64,000 bases of DNA. It comes from Clytia hemisphaerica. Taxonomy: Eukaryota > Cnidaria > Hydrozoa > Leptothecata > Clytiidae. This document shows positions 1 through 11,553 of the stretch, piece after piece (position 1 is the first letter of the stretch; the number at the start of each line of letters is the position of its first letter). The translations under genes and the position numbers were made by a program. The notes beneath the pieces are model-generated. The model was not told where the DNA came from and ran no database searches. It saw nothing but the letters and a program-made list of their open reading frames with translations. The DNA is taken from NCBI GenBank assembly GCA_902728285.1, contig CACVBU010000598.1:1193407-1257406 (forward strand), written 5' to 3'.

Positions 1-807
1 AATGTTTTAAACAAAGCAGACTTCAATTCATTTGTTGCTTTACTGTCATGGTACTTCTTTTTGAATTTTTCTTTAAGAGATTTTAAATATTTTTCTGCAA
101 ATTGTTTATATGTTAGGCCATTGAATGCGTTAACAGTTGAAACATTTGTCAATACTTCAAGTGCCAGCTCTTCCTGCCATTCATCAATTTCTTTATCCGG
201 GACTTCATTTACAATCTCCAATGTTATTTCTGTGTAACTATTCATGATAAAAAGCTCACAAAAAGTTCCATTGACATTTTCTAGGTTGAGTAAGTTTTTA
301 CATTTTGGTACAATCGAAAAGCCAATCACGTGGGCTGCGTGTAGCGCAAGTGTGTTTTGGGAGTTATTTAACCAGGCCCATACGTCTTTACCTTTTGCGT
401 CTTTTTGTCTTTTTTCATCAATATTGTTAACACCTGCCATTCTACGACCGGGACCACCACCAGCTTTGAAATCTTGAAATTTTGCTGCACTTATTATTTT
501 AATTTCGTCTGTATGTTTAAACAATTTTGCTGCTAGTTTTAAATACGCGTAAATCGCAAAGAGTCGGTTAGCTGTGTGATTCTTTGTTTGCTCTTCGATG
601 GTATTTCCTGGTGGATATCTGTTAGAAAGCCCTTGAGGAATTGCTTTGTCAGGTAAATAGTCACACAAAATTTCACGTCCGTCACGTCCGTCCGTTAATT
701 TTTGAGCATGCGTATTTAACCTTTCACACATTTTCATATTTTCCGTCGTAGAGTCCAACATCAAAAAGGCAAAAACAAGTATGGCCTTCATCATTTTTTT
801 TTCTAGT
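1..807 (-). CDS. Partial exon, probable secreted orphan protein
   Basis: The minus strand is open without a stop from about 807 to the window edge, 264 codons counted from ATG at 794. The N-terminus MMKAILVFAFLMLDSTTENM looks like a signal peptide (charged start, short hydrophobic core, polar cleavage region). The rest is lysine-rich and mixed alpha-helical in composition, with a few cysteines (for example MCERL, ILCDY, PKCKN, TFCEL). I recognise no domain. Just upstream of the ATG (808-823) is a strong 3' splice acceptor, a pyrimidine tract ending CTTTTCAG, so the exon begins at 807 and the first ATG lies 13 nt inside it. Either this is the first coding exon after a 5' UTR intron, or it continues the PAN exon at 2172-2739: a GT donor there leaves two bases of a codon and this exon supplies one, and the joined frame is open. 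The 3' part lies beyond base 1. Confidence 0.7.
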
Positions 808-2171
808 CTGAAAAGAAAAAAATAAATATGTAACTACTCTTAAAATCTTAGATAACCCTGTCATATTTCAAATTGTATCGAGGTCAACTAAAAAAATTAT
901 TCCACATTACATAAGCGAGACAAAAATGGCAGCTGTTTAAAAACAAAAAAGAAAGGCAGTATCACTTTTTTGACAAAAATTAACCTCTCTAAGGGCCAAG
1001 GATCGGAGGTCAGAAACAAAGCTCCCATTGTAACCAGAATTTTTGGGTTAGAATCCATACTAGCAAATCATGTTTAAACAGTAATATCATTTGCTAAAGT
1101 AAAAGACAACAGAGAATCAATAAATTGTGCAATATATTATGAAACAAATCATTACTGATTACATCAAAGTTAAATTTTAAAGTATAAATTGCAGATTAAG
1201 ATTATTTTAGATATTCAAATACAGTGCATGAAAGAAATACAAACAAGATTTTAAATAAGCGCTAAAGAATATACTTTTAATATAAACAATATTCATGATG
1301 AAATTGGCCAAAGAATTAAGAATAAAGTAAGAATATCACAATCATGGAATTTGGCAACTCGTGAACCTAAAATTTTACCATTAAACTGCCAATTATTACC
1401 TGAAGCAATGCTAAAAGGTTCGACAAAAATGCCAAATTTTTGCTTGAGGTATGTATTAAATGCTAGATTTTGGCTGGGATTGGATCCTAACCTAAGAATG
1501 CTGTGAGAATACTTTAGGATGATTTTCCCAAAATAGTTGAGTAGATGAATTGAAAAAACACCATTCTTATAATAGAAGCGTGTAAAGATCACAGCTTGCA
1601 TACATGTTTCTTTACAAGAGCATCTAAAAAATCGGGTGTTTTAGAGGTCCCGAAGCCTTAAATGTTCTTTACTTGTTTTTACTATAAAATGATTGATTAA
1701 ATGTTCTTATATAATTTGTTCTTATATAAAACGTGTACATCCATAATTTAGCCTTTAGACTACACCACTCACTTTTTAGTGGAACGTCTTAGTTTGAAAG
1801 TGTGGATGAACATATTTTCGGATAGTTTACGCCTAAAATTGAAATAAATTTACTTAAATATACAAAATTAGCTTGAGTTATAATAATTGTCCCTCAAATT
1901 GAACAAATATGCTCTGACATAAAATTAGGAAATAAAGAACTTACTGCTTGAAATTGCGAAAATTTTAGATAATTGAAGCAAATTTGGCTAGTCAATCTCT
2001 ACAATCCTCAGGAGGTCATGTTCTTTACGTTGCTCTTATTTTTTCTCAAATATCAGCCTAAATGTTTCTAATAAACTAGGTTCTCATAAAAAAAAAATGT
2101 GACCCCTTTTATTACACCCCATTTATTTTCCAAAATGTTGATATTAATTGAAATTAAAAGTAAGGATCCAC
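808..2171. other. Non-coding stretch, possible intron
   Basis: I see no supported gene. It is A+T-rich with scattered stops in all frames. It would be a 1,364-bp intron if the PAN exon and the exon at 1-807 belong together; otherwise it is spacer plus a 5' UTR intron. A short motif around 1170-1185 (TTTTAAAGTATAAATT) recurs at 2768-2783 just upstream of the PAN exon, suggesting a local repeat. Confidence 0.4.
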
Positions 2172-2739
2172 CTGTCTGTCTCATCGAAAGCTTTTCTTTC
2201 TTGCTGCCCCATTTTTTTGATTTGACATGTTTTCCCTTCCATTATTTCACATTTTTCATAAATGACACCCTGGTTGTAGGTATAACAATTCGGACCTGGA
2301 CCTTTGACTGGGGTTTTGAAGTTGAAGTTTGACATCTGGCATAATGGGTCAGACAGACAAAAATTTTGGCATTCTGCATTATTCCGTGTTAATATTCGTG
2401 CAAGATAGTCTCCTCCAATGTCTGCTTTAATCAAATTGACTTCAAATGCTGCTCCAAACTTGATGAACTTGTATGGAAGTATAATCAATCGATTCGTGTT
2501 TTTAGAATTTTCGTCACGAGCTGCTGAGACAACCTTGCCATCCCCAGCATTATCAATTAAAGCGCAGTTACGATACTCTGTGTTGAAGTTTACAGCAATG
2601 CATTCATTTCTATCTTCGCAATGGTCAATGCATTCTTTTTCATCAGTTGTCAACATATATGTGAGACCACCATTTGTGGAACTGATATAAAATTCACTGA
2701 TCGTCAATGGTGTATTGTCAAGACAGTTTTTCACGATTC
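2144..2739 (-). CDS. Exon with two PAN/apple domains
   Basis: This open exon encodes two cysteine-patterned modules of the PAN/apple type. The first has ECIDHCEDRNECIAVNFN followed by a YRNCAL segment; the second has AECQNFCLSDPLCQMSNFNF followed by a PNCYTY segment. Both follow the family scheme of a helix with C-x3-C, a short gap, C, then a strand and a further C. PAN domains bind proteins or glycans in extracellular and adhesion proteins. The exon starts after an acceptor (TATTATAAG) at about 2740, with two bases before the first full codon; there is no convincing ATG, so upstream exons are missing from this annotation. The reading frame stops at 2144, but a possible donor (CAG then GTGGAT, intron from 2171) could end the exon at 2172 and splice in frame to the exon at 807. 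Domain call is firm; gene limits are not. Confidence 0.72.
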
Positions 2740-3904
2740 CTTATAATATAAACAAAATTAGGTAAATTTTAAAGTATAAATTATGGATGCATGCTCTAGA
2801 CTTTGTTTGCTCTAGATTTTTTTTATTTAAACCTTTGAAAAAATTAATTATTACTTTTATCATCGATTCTCTAAGCAGCAATTTTTATACCAAATCTATT
2901 AGTGGTAAAGATAATTTAAATAAATGGCGTCAAGTAGCGTGGTGGAAGGCAACTGGCCCTCCCCTAGCGGCCGATTCCTGGCCGATTTTTCGGGTGTGCC
3001 GAAAGATAAGAGACGCAAAAAGGCCAAAAAACGCTATTAAATAAGCGAAAAAAACCGGTTTCGAGGCCTGATATAGCACACATTTGTGAAGTGGATAAAA
3101 TAATTTAAATCTGGCGGGAAATTAATTTGGCGGATTTCCACTAAAATTTTCTTGCCGCCAAAATTTCTCCCTTTAACCCTCCTTCGAGCATCTTGGGGGG
3201 GGGGGGAGGTCCGATTGAATTGAAATTGTAAGTGCACAAATATTAATTTGCATCTTTGACTCCAGTAGTTCCTGAGTTCTAGGATTTAATCAACGTGTAT
3301 TTTATGGACCGGCCTGCTTACTCATAGAAGCGAATTTTTTAGAAGCGAAACATTTGACAAATCAGCCTTTAGGAATAAATTTCAGTCAAATCGAACGATC
3401 ATCTGTAATTGGCCTCCGTCTCAGAACGCGGTCAGAAAATTTTGCGGATAATTTCACAGCGAAAATGCATCCAGTGAAATGTGAGTAATGTATCATGATT
3501 TAAGTCGACTGACATAATTATACACATAATACATGTTACAAGTTCTGCCTACGGATTCTCAAGCTCAGCTATTATAAAACTATTACATGTTAGTAGCCGA
3601 CCCGACTGACCAATGTTATGTAGCAGGTTGAAACATGAGTTTCTACTGGAAAGATGCAGTTTGTTTTCAAGTTAAATCTTCAAAATAAAGCAAACTGTGT
3701 GGGTTTCTTTACTTCCAAACAACCTACCAATAGTTTTGGAACACTCCATAATAAAGGAAGATGGCTCTTCTTGTGGATTGGCTTTCTGATACCCATATAT
3801 AAACACGATGTGACATGAAAGTGAAGAGACATGATTTGTTGGTTTTTGTTTGATTTGTTGACTCATATATCTCATGGCAAATGGGATAGCAAATGACTTT
3901 TCAT
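2740..3904. other. Spacer with TTTGGCGG-type repeat remnant
   Basis: No gene is supported. Around 3112-3172 is a block with TTTGGCGG and its complement around an A+T core, ending in CTCCCTTTAA. It resembles one end of the 365-bp MITE at 52815-53179, so it is probably a decayed relative. A run of G at about 3193-3206 follows a CTTCGAGCATCTT motif that recurs inverted near 15139-15151, another dispersed-repeat trace. The rest (3240-3904) shows nothing recognisable. Confidence 0.35.
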
Positions 3905-4270
3905 GTATTGCTTGGCTCTACATATGATAGCTCTATCTTTGAACACCTCCAGAATGTTGAAAAAAGTATTTTACGAGATAAGTTTCATATAATTTTCATG
4001 GAAATTTTTAATCGCCAGATTTGGCTTGGCGTCAGTTTTGTTTGGTTGATGTTGGTATTGTGATCATTAAAAGCAATGAAATTCCACACAGTCACTCTAC
4101 ACATGATGCCTCCAGCCATGATTGGTATCAGAATGTTGGAAAAAAACATTTTACGAGAAATTGTTGATAGAAATTATATTGACTTATTTTTACAATTTTG
4201 GCGGTGTGGGTCTAGTTGGTTGATAATGTTTACACTGTGGGATGGTTTTCAAAAAACTGTTATATTGATT
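3905..4270. repeat. Divergent two-copy tandem duplication (~200 bp)
   Basis: Two adjacent blocks share ordered motifs: a CTCTACAYATGAT-type opening, CCAGAATGTTG or TCAGAATGTTGG, AAAAA then ATTTTACGAGA, and later GTTGGTTGAT followed by T- and G-rich sequence ending GTGATC or GTGGGATG. Spacing is about 205 bp. The copies are well diverged, so this is an old duplication. No coding potential is convincing. Confidence 0.4.
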
Positions 4271-4815
4271 GTTGTTTGTTGGAATTGATTACCAAAAAAA
4301 AAAGAGAACCTTTTTTGATAAATACTTTATTTTTTTCATGAATCGAAAAAACCGTGTGGATAGTATGTCTTGTAGTAACACCAATGCAGTGTCTGTTTTC
4401 AAATTTTGAAAGCTTTATACCTACTGAATCTGTGAATTGAAGCTTTGACTAGCTCTAAGTTTAAAACTTTGAGCCATGTTTTTTTCTTTGTTGCTATTAA
4501 AGATAGATTTTTAAATTGTCGTAATGTAAATTTATGGTAAAGTTTTAGTTTTTGAGTTTAGTTCAGTTGTCTTCTGACCTTTGAGGGAGTAACATCTCTT
4601 AGAGCAAAGTTTTCAACCCTATGCGGACAAACGCTTGCGGACAAACGTCTATGCGGAAAAACGAGAAAATTGCGGACAATCGTCGGTTTCGGTTTCAGTC
4701 CTACTGCATAAAGCCGAAGACCGGTTTGGTTTCTGTTCGACAGCAAAAAACCAAACATTTTCTATTTATTTATACTTTTTACTATACATTTTACAATAAC
4801 TACAATAATTTACTA
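4271..4815. other. Spacer with short tandem motif
   Basis: No gene. At 4621-4690 a GCGGACAAACG motif is repeated twice almost exactly and then more loosely (TGCGGAAAAACG, TGCGGACAATCG), giving a small degenerate tandem. The rest is A+T-rich without recognisable content. Confidence 0.35.
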
Positions 4816-4917
4816 AACGCGTTAATCACTTCAGTGTGAAAGCGGAAGTATACAATAAAGATTTATTTAACATTTCACTTTACAACTAACGCGTTAATCA
4901 CTTCAGTGTGAAAGCGG
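4816..4917 (+). repeat. Direct repeat at 5' side of LINE A (5' UTR monomer?)
   Basis: A 31-bp sequence beginning AACGCGTTAATCACTTCAGT occurs at 4816-4846 and again identically at 4887-4917, a 71-bp period. It lies immediately upstream of LINE A ORF1. Tandem monomers in the 5' UTR are known in several LINE families and can carry the internal promoter; that role here is inference from position only. Confidence 0.5.
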
Positions 4918-4978
4918 AGTTATATATTAGAGGGGCCTCGGCCCCGAAGTACATTGGGCCTAGTGTACTTTGTTTGAC

Positions 4979-7540
4979 ATGGCTAGTAGGAAAAGAGACC
5001 CTCCATCTCCACTAGAAGATATTTCAAAAAACATCGGTGAACTTAAAGATGATTTCACACGTAGAAAAAAAATGAAAGTCCATTTTCTGGAATCCTCTTC
5101 TCCAAAAAAAAGTGTTGTTCAGCCTGAATCTGATCCTGTTTTTAACGAAGATGGTATAGAATTAGTATCTGGTTTTGAATCTAGCAGTTCCTCTTCTCGA
5201 CCTTGGTCAAACTCTGTTGCAGGTGGTGCTACCACATTTGATTCCTCTAATAAAATAAAAAAACACGAACATTCTTTTGAAAAACCTTACAACTTAGAAA
5301 CTATGAACTCCTATATAAATAATTTTAAACTACTTTCTGCAAAAGAAGCTCATACTAAATCCTCTGTATTGATCTGTGAAATAGATATAACCGACATTGA
5401 CAATCTCAGTGATAAAAATAATTGGTCTGATAAAATAACTAAATTGCAAATTGATAAAAGATCTAGACTTCTTGACAGTTACTGTGTTAATAAAACTTCT
5501 AAAGACACCAATATTCCACCTATTTCTTTGGAAAAAATATATGAAAATCTCGATCACCATGGTGTTCCAAGGGTTTTTAACTTAAGGAAAGAAGGAAATT
5601 TAGTTGTGTTCGAGGTCGTCAAAGGTGATATATCTGAAGAATTCTCTTTTACCACCAAATTAATAATCTTATTAGAAAACACCATGTTAGACTTTATGAT
5701 CCAGTAGATAATTACATTACCCAATGTAAGAAATGCTTTAAGTTTGGTCATATCTTTTCTGCTTGTAAATCCAAAAATCAGTTGTGCAGTTGGTGTGGAA
5801 AGGAAAATTGTTCTAGGAAATGCTCTGTTAAATCGTGTGTGAACTGTGGAAAAGGTCACTCAGCATTTTATAAAGGTTGTGAAGTCTATAAAAAACTTTC
5901 TGATAAAGCCTCCATTACCAGAAATGATAGACAAAAAATTCAAAAAATCAATATAATCTCCCAATCTGTGTCTGAGGTTAAAAATACCTGCCAATCTTTT
6001 GAAAAATCCTATGCTCAAGTCGTTGAGTTTGAGAAAAAATCTGCTTCCATGGAATCTAAAGTTGATCATTGTCACTCTTTTATTAATAAGGTTGAAAACA
6101 AGCTATCTGATATAAACACTCATCTTTGCAAGATTATAGAAAATAGTGAGAAAATAAACAATAAAGGATTGGTGAATTGGAAAGAAATCTGAAAAAAGAA
6201 ATCTCTGCTATTCATCCTAGAATAGAAGCTCTAGAATCCTCTGTAAACATAATTAAAGAATCCTTTGTCTCCAAAACAGAACTATCTGAAGAACTATCTT
6301 CTGAACTAGCCTCCTTTAGGGACCGCGAAAGACGGGGGTAAAATGGTTGGAATCGACCAAAATGTTGTTTTTAGGTTTTAGACCACCTATAACCATGGGA
6401 TAAGTTTTAGAAGCATTCTTATCATTAAATAAATGTCCTGTAAAAGTTTGGTGGCCATAACTTTATTTTTTATGAAAATATGATCAATTTTAAAATTTGA
6501 ATGGCAGACGACCTACCAACAGAAAATTGGATTTAGACAGGTGAGCGCGTCCTCAAACCCCCATGATGTTATACATTTTTGGAACTGGAAGAGATCAGCG
6601 ATGATTGTTTTTTTTGTCTCATTGACCCAATCAAATCCTACAAAAATTTATTCAGTTTTTCTGGAAAAAGCCACTTTTGAGGGCTTTAGCTGTCCTCCCC
6701 GGCATTAAGACAAAGATAATATGAAATTTCAACCTTTTTTACATATTGTTTGTTAATAAAAATTAACATTTTCAACCGCGCTCTGCTGTCTTTTTTGGCT
6801 CAAAGTTTATTGGTATTCGAGAAATTCTACAGAATTGTCGAGCGCGTGTTTGTTTACAATTCGAAAGTTCAAAGTCCACGAGAGTGACAATCTGCCAGCT
6901 CTCCGGCATACAGGATATTTTCGATTCATTCGTACGGCAAACGAAAAATTTGAAAAAAAAAATTGATAAAAAATTAAAACTTTGTCTTGAAAACCTTCGT
7001 GCCAAGTTTCAATGCTATAGCATTAATAGAAGTAAAGTTATTGCAAAAAATGTATTTTTCGACAGAACCCCCGGATTTTCACTTTTAAACCTATTTAACC
7101 ATGATTTTTCCAAAAATCCTCGAAAATCGTTCCAAAGAAAGGGTCATTTTCAGGAGATAGAAAATTTCATATCTCGAGAACGGCTTGGCCGATTTTGATG
7201 AATGACCCCTCATTTTTTTTCTTTTTTGATGCTCTTTCCAATGAGCATGGTTTCAATGCGCTTAAAACGATTTGAAAAAATCATTGCGGTCCCTACCTCC
7301 TTTTCTAAAAATCATGTCAGTAATACCTCTCTCATTTTAATTCTTTTCGAGTGTCTCTATGCTATGGAACAAGGTCATATGTCAGACTTTATGAATATTT
7401 GTTTCCATCTTCTCAGCATTTCCTCTAGACATTTAGGACCTCTTGATAAACCAGGATTTACCAATAAATTCACAGACCTTCAAAATACCTCTTTACTATG
7501 TTCTCAAAGCCCTCCTGAAAATAATACTTCTTTACCATGA
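4979..7540 (+). pseudogene. LINE A ORF1 (gag-like), frameshifted and interrupted
   Basis: ATG at 4979 opens a charged, serine-rich protein (MASRKRDPPSPLEDI). A frameshift near 5690 moves the frame just before the nucleic-acid-binding region, where three zinc knuckles follow: CKKCFKFGHIFSAC (C-x2-C-x4-H-x4-C), a CSWC-type knuckle and CVNCGKGHSAFYKGC. This cluster is typical of ORF1 in I and Jockey clades and would bind the element RNA. A coiled-coil-like stretch follows (heptad-compatible, about 5930-6310) with a second frameshift near 6180. A 975-bp element then splits the frame between 6318 and 7294; sequence on both sides joins in one open frame through a single TA. The tail ends at TGA 7538-7540, overlapping the ORF2 ATG at 7537, a common layout for coupled LINE translation. 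Confidence 0.75.
6319..7293. mobile_element. 975-bp TA-flanked insertion in LINE A ORF1
   Basis: Termini are GGGACCGC and its exact complement GCGGTCCC, flanked on both sides by TA (6317-6318 and 7294-7295). Removing the element and one TA restores an open LINE frame (GCC TCC TTT ACC TCC), so this is a genuine insertion. The inverted repeat is only 8 bp before the ends diverge. TA duplication is what Tc1/mariner-type transposases leave, but the short terminal repeat does not assign a family. Inside are only short open frames with no recognisable transposase, so it is non-autonomous. Confidence 0.75.
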
Positions 7541-10500
7541 CTCTTAAAATTCTGCAACTAAATTTCAATGGGTATAAATCCAAAAAACAAGATCTCCTAG
7601 TTTTCATCAATGAACAAAAACCTGATATAGTCTGCCTCAACGAAACAAAACTCATAAAGAAGGAATCCATTTCAACACCTAAGTATACCTCAATCATGAA
7701 CAACAGAGCCAATAGACGAACCTTAAAATCTTTTGGAGGGGGTACAGCAATTCTAATTAGAGATGACATAGTAACTGACTTTATTAGAAAATACCAAATT
7801 GGTAAACATGAAATTATCTCCATCTCCATCTTTCCTGACTCTAGAAATTTAAAACGATCTTTTAATCTCTTCTGTTGCTATTTTCCACCTTCCTTTACTG
7901 TAGATCTTGACTTAATTAAACTTCTTTTTCCACCTAACTCAATAGTTGTTGGTGACCTCAATGCCAAACATTCTTCTTGGGGTAGTACTAAAGATAACAT
8001 TAGGGGCTTAGATTTTAGAAAACTTTTTGATAATAATCATCTGGAAACATACAATATGCCACCTAACTATAAGAACAAAAAAGGGGAATACAAGGAGGTC
8101 ATTCAACAAATAGTCACCTCTCAAGATAGATTTTTTCAAATAGAAGACATTTCCTCTCTTCCTAACATGGGTTCTGATCATCTCCCAGTTACTTTCTCTG
8201 TTTTCGATCCTTTAGCTTCTTGTAAAAAGACTAAAAATATTAAACTTTATCACAAACTTAATCTCGATTCTGTTACAACCATTCTTAATAATTCTTCTCT
8301 TGAAAAGGTCTTTGGTGTTAAACAAGTAGAAGACAAAACATCCAATTTAATCTCCTTGCTTAAAGTAATTGAATCCAAAGTTCCTAGAAAAGTAATCACC
8401 ACCATAACCAGGTTTATCTATTAGAGCAAGAAAACTTATCAAAGAAAGGAGAAAAGTCATCAATCTCTTGAGAAAAAACAAAAACTCCATATTTTTAAGA
8501 ACAAAAAAGAATAGTTTGAACAAAGAAATTAAAAAAGAAAATAAGACCATTCTTGATAAAAGGTTCAACACCATAAAAAGTAGGATTAACCAGAAAACTA
8601 CCGGGTGCGCCACAAAAAAGTTTCTCTCTTTGAAACTGATTTTCTCGAAATCGAAAAATTTTAAAAGAATCATTTCTATTCCACTGGAAAGAAGAAAGAT
8701 AAACTTAAATTTTGATGGGTCATTTGATAAATTCGGTTCATTAGATCAAAAGTTATGCTCAATTGAATAAAAAAGTTACTTTCAGAAAGTGTCCAAAAAC
8801 GTTAAAAATCGACCTATCAAAATTTTATTATAAAACTAGCAGTCGCAATAGGCTTTACATGATTAAGAGCATTTTTCAGTAACAAAACACATAAATTTTG
8901 AAACTGAAGGGTCGAAAGGGTTAAAAATCTTCATCAAAATCAATTTAATTTAGTTTTACCGAAATTTTCCTCATATTTTTGGTTCTAGACTGGATAAAGT
9001 CTATGTAAGGCTCAATCTACCTCGAAACCCATATTTGATGTATTTTTAAAGTTTTACCAGATTATTTGGCCTATCTCGACGAATTTTCTTCCTTTCATTG
9101 AAATTCAACCTTCCTTTAAATAACAAAAGGTCATTTAGACAGCTAATTATCATTTTTGATGACTGAAACGAAAATACTGATACATCATGTAATTATGCTT
9201 CTGTTTAATTTGATAGGTCGATTTTTAACGTTTTTGAGCATTTTCCAAAAGTAACTTTTTTATTCAATTGAGCATAACTTTTGATCTAATGAATCAAATT
9301 CAATAAATGACCCATCAAAATTTAAGTTTATCTTTCTTCTTTCTAATGGAATAGGAATGATTCTTTTAAAACTTTTAGATTTCGAGAAAATTAGTTTAAA
9401 AGAGAGAAACTTTTTTGTGGCGCACCCGGTACCTCTAAGAAAGCCTGGAAACTAATAAAAACTATTCTAGATGGAGATAACAGTAACAGTAAATTTAAAA
9501 CCCCAAAAATATTCAAAAAAGATGATGGGACTCTAGTTAAAGATAATCAAGAGATTGCTAATGCTTTTTGTGATAGACAAAAGAATATTTTCCAACCAAA
9601 TGAATCTAAAGATGAGAGACATAAATATCTTGTAGATCATTGGTTTAAAACTTCTCAATTCCATCTCAGAGAATATAATTCCATTTATTATCGCTTTTCC
9701 TCCAATCTTATTAAATATGTAGTTGACCATCCAATTCTATTATCTGAAGTCACTGGTGTTTTAAAAGGCCTCAAGCCCAATAAGCACCAGGTGACGATGG
9801 CATCAAAATAAACTTCTACATACCATCTCTGACCAAATTGCTCCTTGTTTTACTTCTATCTTTAATGATTGGCTTAACAACTCTGTCTTTCCTTCTCAAT
9901 TAAAAACTGCCAAGATTCAAATGATCCCTAAAAAGATCAATACTACCAAATTATCTGAGCACAGGCCAATCAGTCTCCTCCCAACAATTGGCAAGATCTT
10001 TGAAAAAATATTGGCAGACCGAATATACAAATGGGCAGAAGAAAACAACATCCTAAACATGGAGCAATCTGGGTTTAGAAAGAACAGATCCACCATAGAT
10101 AATCTCTTTCAACTATTGAATGATTATCAAGAAGCCAAATCTCTGGGAAAGGATGCATGCTGTTTTTGTTGATGTTGAGAAAGCTTTTGATAAAGTCACC
10201 ATAGTCTTTTACTAAAAATGGGGTCTGGTAGTGAATTTTGATAAAACAAAAACATTAATTTGGTCAAAGCAGATTTCATTTGGGTTAGGAACACCAGACT
10301 AAAAAAGGCAAAATGAAATAAAATTCTAGGCCTTTCATGACAAAAAGTTAAATCTATTCCTATATCACAGATAAAATCAATAAATCCTACCATATCCTTA
10401 ACTTTCTATCTACTCTTAAAAATCAATCTTCTATGGATAAAAAAAACTTCTTATGTTTTACAAAAGTCTCTTAAGATCACGACTTGAATACTCTCACATA

Positions 10501-10700
10501 TGTCTTCTTTCATTTCCAAACTTTCAACTAACAGACTAGAGGTAATTCAAAACCATGCTTTAAGAATCATCCTGAATAAACCAAGATGGACTATGTAGAA
10601 TAACTGACATGTATGCAGAAGCAAAAATTTGTTCCATAACAGATAGACTGAGAAATCTCTCAAAGAGGTGGTTTACTAAAGCTAGCTACCCTCACCTCCT
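7537..10700 (+). pseudogene. LINE A ORF2: endonuclease and truncated reverse transcriptase
   Basis: ATG at 7537 opens an intact endonuclease/exonuclease/phosphatase domain to about 8420, with the hallmark segments LQLNFNG (start), NETKL (metal-binding glutamate), GGGTAILI, VVGDLNAKHSSWG and GSDHLPV (catalytic Asp-His). It would nick target DNA for reverse transcription. A frameshift near 8410 precedes a lysine-rich linker, which is split by the element at 8601-9429. After it the frame resumes (SKKAWKLIKTIL) and runs to RT motifs: HRPISLLPTIGKIFEKIL, QSGFRKNRSTIDNL and DVEKAFDKV at about 9955-10195, with another small frameshift near 9790. Sequence then jumps to a later region (VNFDKTKTLIWSK), so the catalytic FADD segment is deleted. 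The C-terminus is recognisable by FYKSLLRSRLEYSH and LEVIQNHALRIIL near 10450-10570. Confidence 0.8.
8601..9429. mobile_element. 829-bp MITE with ~220-bp terminal inverted repeats
   Basis: The ends are CCGGGTGCGCCACAAAAAAG and its complement at the other side. Inverted similarity extends about 220 bp inwards on each side (8601-8822 and 9209-9429), leaving about 390 bp of unique centre. Both sides carry TA (8599-8600, 9430-9431), and excising the element with one TA restores the LINE A frame (AAA ACT ACC TCT AAG). There is no transposase frame, so it is a non-autonomous foldback-like MITE moved in trans. Confidence 0.85.
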
Positions 10701-10877
10701 ATAAACTACTCATACATAAATAGAAATAATCCTGACAAACCTACTTAATATGAACTTCTGCTAACGTTGAACACAACTCTCTTTTTTATCTTCTTTTATC
10801 TTCTTTTATCTTTTCTTTTATCTTTCTCCTTAACATAAAATAGTTATTTACTTAGTCCATATTGACTTACAATAATA

Positions 10878-11553
10878 GTAGGGGGAAATTTGTTCGTTTT
10901 TTGAGGTCGCTCGATTTTTTTAGTCAAAGCACTTGTTATACATTTTTGGAAAGCTAAGGGGTAGGGGAATCAAAATAACTTGGGTGCCAATTTTTTTTCG
11001 CACTTTGGTGTGATTTCGGACAATACGACGTCTCAAGCAAAATCATAGGCTGAAAAATAATGAAAATTTTAGCTTGAGAAAACGGAGACCTTGTATATTT
11101 TTGGAAAGCTCTCAAAAAATTAAGATTAGTGATATATTGGAGTATAGGTGATTTCTTTACCTAACTCGAGATATTAATCCTTAAAAACAGTGTTTTTCAG
11201 TGTTTTTCAGCCAGAAACAGCTGTTTTGTCCAGTTTTTGCGCTTTCGGAAGCTCAATATCTCGAGTTAGGTACTGAAATCCTCTATACTCGCAATATATC
11301 ATTAATCTTAATTTTTTGAGGGCTTTCCAGAAATATACAACAGGTCTCCGTTTTCTCAAGCTAAAATTTTCATTAATTTTCACCCTATGATTTTTGCCCT
11401 GAGACCGTCGTATTTGTCCGAAAATCACACCAAAGTGTCCGAAAAAAAATTGGCACCCAAGTTATTTTGATTCCCCTACCCCTTAGCTTTCCAAAAATGT
11501 ATAACAAGTGCTTTGACTAAAAAATTCGAGCGATTTTACAAATTTCCCCCTAC
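10878..11553. mobile_element. 676-bp nearly fully palindromic MITE
   Basis: The termini GTAGGGGGAAATTT and AAATTTCCCCCTAC are flanked by TA (10876-10877, 11554-11555). Inverted similarity of roughly 300 bp per arm (10878-11175 against 11256-11553) leaves a loop of about 80 bp near 11215. It sits in the 3' region of LINE A and has no coding capacity. Confidence 0.82.

Noticed and set aside
2418..2690. 90-codon plus-strand ORF opposite the PAN exon
   Set aside because: It is the antisense shadow of a clear PAN/apple coding exon.
4271..4330. Helitron ends
   Set aside because: No TC...CTRR ends with a 3' hairpin were found here or at the large inverted-array element, whose terminal inverted repeats argue against a Helitron.
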